Source: Trichobilharzia szidati (lineage: Eukaryota > Platyhelminthes > Trematoda > Strigeidida > Schistosomatidae). Taken from it: a stretch of 64,000 nucleotides of DNA. Of this stretch, positions 38,601 through 50,600 are shown piece after piece. Under the pieces are notes generated by a model. The model worked only from the letters and a program-made list of their open reading frames with translations. It was not told the DNA's origin and ran no database searches. The DNA is taken from assembly GCA_944472155.2 (NCBI GenBank), contig OX235279.1, positions 119,590,110 to 119,654,109 on the forward strand. Reading direction: 5' to 3'. A program made the translations under genes and the position numbers. Within the stretch, counting starts at the first letter, position 1. Each line of letters opens with the position of its first letter.

Positions 38601-41600
38601 AATGTGTTACTACTTAGGCAGTAGCAGAACTCAAGCTCATTTGTTAGTTTAGTGAACCGATGTCTAGTTTCATTAGGCAAGATCTGTTACGAGTGCACAA
38701 TGTGGCGACGTCATAACAACACTCTCAGACTACTTATACACACCTTTCCTTAGTAAGAAGTTTATGTTTATCACTCACCTTAAGAGAAGTTATTTTAGTG
38801 AAGATACGGGAATACCTATCACTTTGATTTGTCAGCATATCATATATATATATATGTTCTACTATTTTCATCATCGGCTTATCAGGAAATAAAAATTAAA
38901 TCATTAATTTAATGCTTTCCATGGATCTTGGTGACTCATATATTAATAGAGACATCGTGAAAAATTGACTTCCCGTTAGTCATAGGTCAAGAAACTCTCC
39001 ATTTTAACATTATTTAGCGCTTCAGGTTTGATCACGGGTTGATATCAGTTAGATAACCACTGAAAACCAAGAAGTACTGGACAGCTGTTTCGTTTTATTA
39101 CGGAACTCATCGGAAGCAGGCACCCACTGGGTTTTGAAACAAGGACCTTCGGGTTCGTGGACAACTCAGCTATTTGAACCTTACACAATGAACCATGAAT
39201 TCTCTAATCGATATTAATCCGCCATCAAACTTGAAACAAATCAAATCCCCGCAAATAAACTCTTGGAAATCATTTGGTGTCTTTTCTTGTTACTACTAAG
39301 AAGAAGGATAAAAGCTACGTTACAAAAACTTTCGGTAGCGTTATTACAGGACGCAGTTTATCTGAAAAATGTGGTGTGTCTGGGCAATACATTTGAAACA
39401 ATCAGATTACACGTTTGCTTGTAAAATAAGATAAGGATTATTATGGTCGGTTAGGGGCAATAATAAATTATTTTTGTACACAAAGGGGAAGGGGCTTAAT
39501 TTCACTGATAACTATCACATCTGTTTATTTCATTAGGAGGCCCTGACTGTTTTTATAAATAATCTTGAAAGTTGTTTTGATATCATACTTATGATGCATA
39601 CCAATTCAGTGTTTAGCTACAGACGAAGTTGGTAGTCTGCCACCTACGTTCGTCGATGTCTACTGGATAGACTTAACTCTATAAAAAATTCCACAGGTCT
39701 TACATATGGGGAAGAAAGCTGCAAAAACATTTTATTCCTAGACATACTCATGGAGGAGAGAGAGGATGCATCAATAAAGCAGTCGATTTATAGAAAGCCT
39801 GCCTAAACAGTGCAGTATTTAAATTATCACAGTATCTGTCTATTACAATACTAGAGAGACTTGGTTAAGTGTTTATTCCAAAGAATTCAGCAAGTTTGTA
39901 CAGCTGATGCTACAGATAATGAGGATAAAATAATGATGGATCGAATCTTCAAAAATAAATATCCTTTGAAGTTTTCTAACCTGTGTAGAGGTCAGTTAAT
40001 TTCAAAACCCACAATCGGTTCTATCCCATAGAAAGGTGTCTATATGAAATTACCTTAATATGGAGAACTAAATGGTAGGATATAAAGACAAAGACTAAAC
40101 TCGGTCATTCGTAAGTCACAATATGCAGCCTTGCTTATAATTACTGAAAAGTCAGAAACATGCTTTACCCCGAGCCTCAACAACGCACAATTGATTATGT
40201 CACATCCGCAAAAACCAAGTCCCCTCCTCTTTGTGTAAAATAACAATTTATTATTATCCTTAACCTACCATGCAGTTCTTATCTGATCACATTACCAAAA
40301 GTAATGATAATTATTATCCTTCTTATTCTTAAACCCCTTATCATTTAATTTTTTCTAATTACGCTTGCATTTTTCAAATGAACTCACTTGATAAGTAAAT
40401 GTGTAATCAGACTGTTCGAAATGCATTGCGCAAGTATACGAGATTTTTCAAATAAATTCAGTCTTTTAATAACACTGTCGAAATTTGTTAGATGGACTAA
40501 CTGTTTTTAAGTTACAAAAAGACGCTTTACTCTTACCTCCAGCTACGGACACAAAATCATGACCTGTTGCCGCGTAGACTTCAATGTATCTTTTGCCAAC
40601 ATGATGCTTATGCTTTCGTAAAGCTAAGCCTTGTTGTTCTGAATCGGCGAATTGAATTAGCGCCTCTCCGTTTCTTCGACCAATCTTACTCAGTACTAAT
40701 GATATCCCACCTTTGGCAATATTGATACCGCTAAAAAACTGAAAAATTTCCAAGTCTGTAGCCTGCCATGGTAATCCTCGGGCCCGAACGACAACATTAT
40801 CACTGATATCGTCTGATTTGCGTCTATGTTGTTTGAAAATAAAATGACGAGTATTAATTCACTTAATAGTATTTCACTCATTAGTATTGTGTATAGTTTC
40901 ATTGATGCAGATACTGGTAAACAATCCCTTTACTGAATCTAATATTTTTCATTTTTTTGTGCCATAGTAAAGTATAGATTAAGCGTTAAGCTGATGACAG
41001 TATCTCATTCTACTGTAAGATATTTTTGAGTCAAAAAACAAATAGTGGATAACCTAGTATGTAAAAATTAGTGTTTATATAGTGTAATTGGACATTCGAA
41101 GTTTGTCTACTGACAGGAAATAGTCATTCTCTTCATATAAAGCAACAAAGGATTCGTGACTGCACATCTATTTCTGCATGTATTTTTTAAACTTTAGCTC
41201 CATAGTTTACTCTATATAGGTGTGGAGGATGTTATAAGACATGGAGGATTGACAATCCTATACAAGTAAACTAGTCGATAAATTCTCATACCGCCGTTGA
41301 ATTTATGATATGTTTATTTGAAAGAGTACAGTAGAAATAAAGCAGACAACCAGCTTAAAACGTATGAGGACTGTCACTCAGTAGGTACCAATATCAGGAG
41401 AGTTTAAGGTATCACTTCTTGGCATCTTCAACCGTACTGGTCAAAGAAACTGCTTGGGCAGCAAAGGGAGTCTAGTTGTATGGTAAAGCACTTAAATGGG
41501 TTGACTAATTAGAAAGTAAAAATTCCACCAAATTCCCGTTTGTCGCTACACAATGCAGAAGAAAATATCCAGCACAGCGGTAGAGCCCATGCAATCCAAA

Positions 41601-44600
41601 TTTATACGCAGAGTTTATGTGGACATATTAGATGTCATTTATTCCGGAACTGCTATGGTGGCGCCTTCACTATCTAGTGGGCATGTTGCTGTTCACTTGC
41701 ACATCTTTTTTGTCACTTATTACTTTTCATTTATGATGACCATTTTTTAAAGAATTTTTCGATTCAGTATAGAAGTGATATAACTGGTTTCAACATTCTC
41801 ACTTGACATCTAATCCCTTCATGATACAGGTGCGAAACTTAAGGGACTTAAAGCGAGATGACATCAACTATAGAACTACTTTGGACCAAGAAGAATAGAA
41901 TTTTTGTTTTTTGAATTATCTTGAAATTCATCAGAACCCAGGGTCGTTATGGATGGACATCCAATAACTCATTTATCGATGCTATGCCGACGGATAGTTG
42001 CAGGTGACCGTTTTGACTTTAAGTTTCTCTTGCTATGGTTTCCATTCTTAGGTCATGGTTATTATTGATACGTAGTGGCACTAATCGTATCAAATCAATG
42101 ATAACAAGTCATATATTAATCAATTCTATTTAAGCTAAAAATATTATTTACAGTAATTCATTTAAAATCTTACATTATTGCTGGATAGTATTCACGATTA
42201 ATTGTTTCAAAGTCTCCCCACTTCATTCCTGTAGAGAAAGTAAATTTATGAATAAGTGAGAAAACTATTCTTCATGTTTATCTAATATCAAAAATTACTC
42301 TGACATGTCACTACTTCATTTGGAAGCTCAAACTTATAGTATGGGTTATATATATTACTTGATGATACGATGTGAATTAGTGGCCCATAGATCATCAGGT
42401 CAGATGTTTACGAAGTGGAGTGAAAAATTAATTATCGTTTATCTAGTGATTTCACTTCAGTTACCAAAAGTTGTGATATGATTGAGTGTTAAGTAGTTAC
42501 CCGTTCCATACGTTGACACACCAGCGGCCAAACCAACTCTTCTCATCTGCACTGATTCTTTACTTAGAACAGCCGTGAAACCCTTAGACCAAAAGCACTG
42601 AGTCTGATAACCTCGCCTAGATTACTAGGTCACTAGTATTCTAGCCGGTCCCAAGCCCGGATAAAGAGGGAGGGTTGGGGCGTGGTGCTAGCAACTCCAC
42701 CCCCAAAACTTAACCAAATTGCTACTAAAACTTCAACGCACAAATATATTAAAAATTCTAAAAATACAAACAATAACCTTATTTTTCGCTGGAATCGGGG
42801 AAGTGAAATGACGCAGGCTGGTGAAAGCCTTCGGGAAGCCAGTCAGCCGATGTGCCTTCTTTCGATGAAAGCGAAAATAAGGATGGGGACGTGGAATGTT
42901 CGTACAATGTACGAAGCTGGGAAGGCTGCTCAGGTAGCCGCAGAAATGAGGAGATATAAAATGGAAGTGTTGGGAATCTGCGAGAGCAGATGGAACGGAT
43001 GCGGAAGGTGCCAACTACCAACTGGAGAGACAATAATCTACTCTGGTCACCCAGAGGACAATCACAAGCACACCGAGGGAGTAGCCATCATGATGTCACC
43101 AACAGCGGCTAAAGCTCTCATGCAGTGGGAACCAATCTCCTCCAGGATAATGACAGCCAGGTTCAACTCAAAAGGAAAAAAGGTTACAATCATTCAGTGC
43201 TACGCGCCTACAAACGTCTCAGAACAAGAGAAGAAGGAGGATTTCTACAGTCAATTACAAACAGTAATGGACAACGTCCCAAAGAGCGATATCAAAATCC
43301 TGATGGGCGACATGAATGCGAAACTGGGAGGAGACAATACAGGAAGAGAACTCACCATGGGTCGTGAGGCCCTCGGTGAAATGAACGAAAATGGCGAACT
43401 CTTCTCAGACTTCTGCGCCTTCAATGATTTGGTGATTGGTGGCAGTGTGTTCAAACACAGGGATATACACAAGGCAACATGGATTTCACCAGATGGACAC
43501 ACCAAAAACCAGATAGACTTCATTTCAATCTCAAGGAAGTGGAGACGGAGCCTACTGGACACAAGATCGAGGAGAGGAGCAGATGTGGGTTCAGACCACT
43601 ATCTAGTACAAGGTGAAGCTGAAAGCCTCGAGGATACCTGGGGATAGGCCACAATGCAAGTTCAACACGCACAAACTGAAGGACACAACCACAAGGGACA
43701 TTTTCACTGCAACTGTCAGAGCAAAACAGGAAACACTACGTGGCACCACTGAGGAGTCATCCGTGGAAGATCACTGGAACTCTCTGAAGGTAATTTTCAA
43801 CGAAACGTGTTCAACGGTTTTAGGAAGAAAGAAGAAACAAGACAAGGAATGGCTCTCAACAGACACTTGGAAACTAATAGAGGAGAGGAGGAAGGTGAAA
43901 GAGAAAATGATTCAATGCAAAGACGGACAAGAGAAGGAGACACTGAGCTCAACTTACACAGCACTGGACAAAGAAGTGAAGAAGAGTGCCAGAAAGGACA
44001 AAAGACAATTCTACGACAACCTGGCTACTGAAGCTGAGAAGGCAGCAGGCAAAAGGGACCTGAGGACACTATATCAGATAACCAAGTCTCTATCCGGGAA
44101 GAGATCAACACAAGTGAAACCTATAAAAGACAGCCAAGGGAACCCAATTACCAAAGAAGAAAGACAGATTAAACAATGGGTGGACCACTTCAAAGGACTC
44201 TTGAACCGACCACCACCTACAACCCGTCCAGTAATACCAACAACAGCACGTACACAACTGCAAGTTGACACCAATCCTCCAACGAAAACTGAAGTCATGA
44301 ATGCAATCAAGCTTCTGAAACCTGGAAAAGCAGCTGGACCAGATGGAATACCCCCGGAAGCACTGAAAGCGGACCCAGAGACGACAGCAGATATGCTGAC
44401 TCCACTACTGCGAAAGGTCTGGAAGGAGGGAAATGTGCCTACTGACTGGAGGAAAGGTTATCTCGTGAAACTACCAAAGAAGGGCGAGTTAGTACTCTAC
44501 AAGAACTGGCGAGGAATCATGCTCCTGTCGACGCCAAGCAAAATCCTGAGTCGCATCATCCTGGAGAGAATCAAGGACACACTGGATACAGAACTCCGAC

Positions 44601-47600
44601 CAGAACAAGCTGGATTCAGGAAAGGCAAATCATGTTCTGACCAAATTGCAACTCTACGCATTATCATCGAACAAAGCATGGAATGGCAATCAGACCTCTA
44701 CCTCAACTTTATAGACTTTGAGAAGGCCTTCGACAGCGTTGATCGCGAAGTAATTTGGAAACTACTCAAGTACTACGGCGTACCCCAAATATTCATCAAC
44801 CTTATTCAACAACTGTACGACAACGGCACATGTCAAGTGATCCACAACCGAAAACTCAGCGAGGCGTTTAGAGTAAACACAGGAGTCAGACAAGGGTGCT
44901 TATTATCACCAATGATATTCCTAATTGTGGTGGATTGGATTATGCGTCAGACAGTGGGAAACGAGAAGACAGGGATATCCTGGACCGAGGTGAAGAACCT
45001 AGAAGACCTGGATTTCGCGGATGATTTATGTTTGATGTCACACAAAATCGAAGACTTACAAGCAAAAACCGACAAACTGGTCGAAGAAGGAGCAAAGACA
45101 GGACTCCAGGTGAACATAGACAAGACGGAGGTTATGAAAATAACCAACCAACAACAACAACAGCAGCAACATCCAACGCCAATCACCATCAACGGCAGGG
45201 ATTTGAAAGAGGTTACTTCTTTCACTTATTTAGGGAGCATTGTCTCAACCACAGGAGGAACGGACGAGGATGTCAAATCGAGAATCGGGAAGGCGAGAAA
45301 CACATTCATCAACCTGAAACCAATCTGGAAATCTTCGTCACTCAGCACCAACAACAAAATTCGGATTTTCAATACAAACGTGAAGTCAATTTTGCTATAC
45401 GGATCAGAAACTTGGCGGGTCACCAAGAATATTTCCAACAGCCTGTTGCAGACCTTTATCAACAGCTGTCTTCGCTCCATACTGAAGATCAGATGGCCGG
45501 AAAGAATCACCAACAAGAAACTATGGGAACAAACGAAACAGGAACCAATCACCCAACAAATATGCAGGAGAAAGTGGAGATGGATTGGACACTCGCTGAG
45601 GAGGCCGCTGGGTGACATCGCGCGTCAGGCCATAGCTCGAGTGGAACGCGAAAGGGAAGCGGCGAGTGGGACGTCCAAGGGTGACATGGAGGAGATCGTG
45701 TGAGGAGGAGATGAAACAGTATGGAATAACATGGACGCAAGTGAAAAGTACAGCACAAGACAGAAGCAAGTGGAGGCGTGCAGTTGAAGCCCTATGTTCC
45801 ACTAGGAACCCAAGGGAACAATAATAATAAATACTGAGTCTGATGCAGTTGATGGTGTGTAAAGATGAAACGGAAACATCGTGGCAGATTTCCAGATTTT
45901 CCAGTGAACTATCTAGTCGAAGCATTAGGTATTCGGGATCTGAAACCGGACCTCGGAATTCAAAAGCGCTACATACCTTCACTCGCCCTACCGTGGCCAG
46001 AGTTAAGTTCTTACTATAATTTTGCTTCTTTTTATTTTCTCATGAAAATAAATCATAGAGAAAAAAATTTCTTCGCCATTTACATCTCTTTCTTATGAAA
46101 TAATTTTTATACAAGGTTTTTCATTACTTGCGAGTAGCCAAAGATTTTCATATTAAATAATGAGGTGGTCACGATGTTAATCCACCTTTTACATACTTTC
46201 TTCTGACTTTTTAATCATTAAATGTTTCACCACAACTGGTAAGAAATAAAATCACACCTAAATAACTAGTCCTGGCTGTATATTTGAATAATAACTATGT
46301 AAATGATATGACTGTGTGTGTTTAAATCCAAACGGTATTTGACAATTCTCATCATAAGCTAAATCAATGGATGAAGCTTATATTCTTGCTATTTCGATGT
46401 GACCCCTAGAATGCAAAGTTAACAAATACTTAAGGAAAGGTTAGTGGCTAGGGACTGAAATTATCTTCTTCCCGAAACACATTTTTTCTGCAGTCCTTAA
46501 TCTAAGTATTTCCAGAAACTCTTCGAAAGAAATACTTTTGTTGGTATTACTATATGCCGAAGGTTTTCACTAAACTAACTGACCAGTAATCTTGATGAAA
46601 GTTGGAACTAGTTGATATATATATATATATATTTAGAGAGAGAGAGAGAGGGGGAGAGCTGGTTACCAGTCTAAGCGATTACTGTGTGACAAACAGTTGA
46701 CTTTCATTTGAAGTCTGTTTAATCTAACACGCAAACTATGCGGTAAACGTCTTCCTACTTTGCTCTACTATTTACACATATATAGCCTATGTTCTATTAA
46801 AAAGATAGACGCACTCTTACAATAACTGACATTGCAGTGAAAATCTGTTTTCACAGAATTACACTAATCTGCCAGTGAGCGTTTTCTAAACTTGCTTTTT
46901 CAATGGCTGATGTCAAACTGTCAAACCAAATTTTTTTGTCAATACAACTAACCGAAGGCAAACAAATTCAACTAACAAGCTCCTTACTTCATGCTGCCCC
47001 ATAAGAAAAAGCTAAGAGAATAAATTGTGTGGACAGAGCTATGCGTTTTGTAGGCAAATGAAAAATTAAAGTAGTAAATATGAGCAGTGGTAAATAAGAT
47101 ATGGGGATGGGTTTGGAGTGTAAGGAATCGTTTTACTAATACCATCCAAAAACTTATCCAGAATGAAACAGTTTACTTCATTCTGTCAAGCAATCAACAG
47201 TGGTTTTCATGTATCTGGTATTTTGAAATAATCTGTATTAAGCTAAATTCTGTACTAACTGGTATGTTTGTTGCACTGCACTTTTCATTTCAAAACTTAG
47301 TTATAATTTAAGCAATTTGAATATTATTTGCATCACGTCTTAACCACTGCATTGTACAGAAAGATAAAACTAATTTCAGCCACAGACACAGTTTATTCAC
47401 AGAAGAAACAGTGACTATTTAAGTCTGCTTGCTCGCTGCCTTACAGCGTCTTATGAATGATAATCAACATGTGAAAGTTAGTGGTATGAACTGATGCCCA
47501 CTAGTTCTTAATTTCACACCGACATTCGGCTAATTCAAATAGGTTCTCGCCTATTAATGTCCTAACGAATAATTTTTAGTTTTGAATGTAAATAAATTAC

Positions 47601-50600
47601 TGTACAATCAATTTCAATATGCATTTCTAATCCATGTAACTGTTCATTTCAGCCTTAAGCAAACCATGTCAATGGCATGAAGATTATTGGCCAGGAGAAT
47701 CAGCTTACTGTAATTACTGTCAGTCAATTTATTGTATGCTGTTTTACCTTCAACTTATTAACCTGTTTCACTAATTATTATTGTTATTTTTCATTATTGT
47801 CGTTATTCATTCTATTGTTATCATGAATGTTTACAGGTGAAGATTTCTTTCAGAGGAACTCTCTGTCTACTGGCCACTTCGTTGGTCATATAATAAAAAG
47901 TTATGCGAAGAGAGTGGAACAAGCGTGTAGGTAACTAAATAGCCAAATAAATATATAAATAAAGTGAATATGTAGACAAGCAAATGAAAAACAAAACACT
48001 TACCCTGACAGTTTGAAAATAAAATGCTCATTCACATTATTTACATACTCTTAACAGCTGTTACTAGCGTTGTAAAATGATTATACTAGAGAAGTGTTGT
48101 TTGAATGAGCACTGGTGAATAGTTCTTTTTAGCAATGTTCTATCTGACCTAATTGTTTGCTAGTTCTTTTCATAATTCTTCGTGACTATTGAAGAAATGT
48201 AGAGTTGGATTACTTGATGTTAAGTATAAGCTCAAGGGTTTCTGTGTGTGTGTGTGTCAGTATGCCTGTGTTAACCGGTGGTTAGGTTAGTAAGTTACAA
48301 TGACCATTTTTCAATCTAACCTGATAAAAAACCTGCATATAGAGACAGTATTCTCTTATACATTCTATGAGATATCTCTTAAAACTATCCAGTCTAATTA
48401 TTATCATCAATTCGATTAACTATATGAAGTTGACACGATTATGGGATTGTGCTGACTCGTCTAATACTGAAGGGAATATTAACCGTTTCATTTTCTTTTA
48501 CGTCTGAAGGCATGATAAAATGGCCAAGTTTAACTTTAAGCACCATAGGAGTACAACCGCACCAATGACCTCGGAACGCTCAGTCAGCAAGTTGGTGAAA
48601 CCAGGAAGATAACACCATAATCATGAATAAAACATCCTCAATGAAGTGTTATGATATTATACAGGATATCTGGTAAGTTTTTAGGTTGGGTTCGGGAAAG
48701 ACTAAGTTAAGGTTTAGACTAAGAATAGGTTAGGGCCAGGTTAACGAAAGAAGGGAGATCTAAGGATTGGTTTGAGCTAGATCAGAGTTAGTTTAGGGAG
48801 GGTTTCGCGTCAGAGTTTGCTTAAGGGAAGATTAGGGTTAGTGTTAGACGACCTAGATGAATACATGTATAGAATGTGTTTTAATTACTTTATTGACACT
48901 GAAATGCAAATCGGGGAGGCATTTTTGTCACAGGTCAGAGAAGGGCATCCTCTGCAACATTTTCATGCATTTTTATTTATTATTTTCATAAATTTATGTT
49001 TCCTATAACGTAAAAATCGCCGTTTTCATGTGACCGATGCGTTTTAAGGTCATTGGTGTGTTCCCACTTTTCGGTGCTAAAAGTTTGACTTTTACGACAA
49101 AACATGTTACGTGGCATGCGATAACAGTAGTGAGTGTGCATTAAAAAGGTATTATGAAACATATGAAAACACTTATTTGGTAATCATCAGTCTCTGATAT
49201 CTTTATTCCATCACTGATTATTCCGTTATCACAGAAGTTCGATAAAATTAAATGAACTAAGTAAGGTCGGAACTCTCTTATCTTCATAACGGATTTCTTT
49301 TGCGGATCATACTAATATGAAGGAGGATTGGATTGAAGTATTTCACATCTATAAATGTATATTAACAATAAACAGATATTTCAGAATTGCAAAGCAGGGT
49401 ATGCTTAACAGAAACAAACTTTTAATAGTACAGTTCAGTTCAACTAACCATCTGAAGTCATTTTCCGGACCAGTTTAATCAATACTTGACAATGTTGACT
49501 AGGCCAGTAACCTGGTTCAGTAGATTTATAGTTAATTTGAACATAGTTCTTATCTTCGTCATCTGATTCACTGGCAACAGCAAAGTTAGGCTGACGTCGT
49601 TGACTGCTGGAAGTAGTTTCGGGCTTTTCAGCATGCTGGCTCGAATACTGACATTCATAATGACTGCCAGAAGTTTCACATGCTAACAAACAGTCAGCTT
49701 TATCATTCTGAGGCGGCAAGAAAAACGATTCAGTAAAGTGATGATTTAAGGAAGGTGGTAAGTATTCATCATCTATTTGCAAATCTATAAGGTTAAACGT
49801 GGATGAAGAGAAAAAGAAAAACACCAAAAAGGTAATAAGTCACTAGAAAACAATCATTTTCGTACTAAGTCAAAAAGTGGACTGGAATTTACTCACATTT
49901 TTATAGATTACTATCACAGATACAGAGATTAATTTGACTTAACAATTAAAATCATGAAGGCCGAACCATGATTAATAATATATTAGTCACAAGTTCAGTG
50001 TATGAATTGTTAGATCTCACTTCTGTAAGAAAATGAAAAGAGAAATAATAGATCATATCACTTCGTCATCAATTTGTGCGTTATTGTGACGTGTTTGAAA
50101 TACATCTCATGACACCTAGTTTTTATCGACATTTCTAGCCTTTAACCTGATACGAATAACTGATATTTGAGACTGCAACAAGCTATCGAAATCGCATGAA
50201 TTTTTGTGTCAAAGATGCTTCTGACAATGCGAATAATGATCGTTTCCATTATTCTGATGACTTGTCACGCTCAGCGATTTGAAAATCTTTTTACTTTTGA
50301 TACAAGCATTCGCCTGATATGCATCTATGTCAAAAATATAAATTCATGTTACCTGAAATCATAGGATACAGACTAACTTGTTTCATAGGTTTGAAAAAAA
50401 GTAGTTATTCCCTTGGATTGTGTTTGCCATTTCTTTAGTATAAAGTATTACGAATTCCCGTTTAAGAATGACTTGTTTTGGAAAAACTCACCAACTGGTT
50501 TTGTAGAAAAATACCAGAATTCGTTAGTAAATTAATGATACAATCATTGTACTGTCAGTATTTTTCTATGGATGTTGAGATTAAGCATTCTTACCGTATT

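Larger units (their letters stand above)
37917..40536 (-). other. ESRP-like intron 6
   Basis: 2620 bases between RRM1 and RRM2. It contains the SINE-like copy at 39055-39275 and the PLE fragment at 39540-40240. A short TA run is near 38843. No exon-like sequence otherwise. Confidence 0.8.
42609..45832 (+). mobile_element. RTE-clade non-LTR retrotransposon, full length, with 12-bp target duplication
   Basis: The 12-mer ACTGAGTCTGAT occurs exactly at 42597-42608 and 45833-45844, directly bordering the element, so both ends are fixed: 3224 bp including a short (AAT)n tail. It has a ~70-bp leader, an AP endonuclease, an RT and no ORF1, as in the RTE clade (SR2 is the known schistosome member). 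The frame is broken near 43610 and again near 45645. It is inserted antisense in intron 4 of the ESRP-like gene. Confidence 0.93.
42229..49448 (-). other. ESRP-like intron 4 (7.2 kb)
   Basis: It contains the full-length RTE element (42609-45832), a TA/GA microsatellite (46615-46650), a GT run (48241-48258) and a foldback element with telomere-like interior (48511-49112). About 100 bp on each side of the RTE element are richer in G and C than the rest of the intron and may belong to an older repeat. The remaining sequence is plain. Confidence 0.8.

Noticed and set aside
40055..40246. 63-codon minus-strand ORF
   Set aside because: It lies antisense to the PLE fragment, whose plus-strand reading matches the family.
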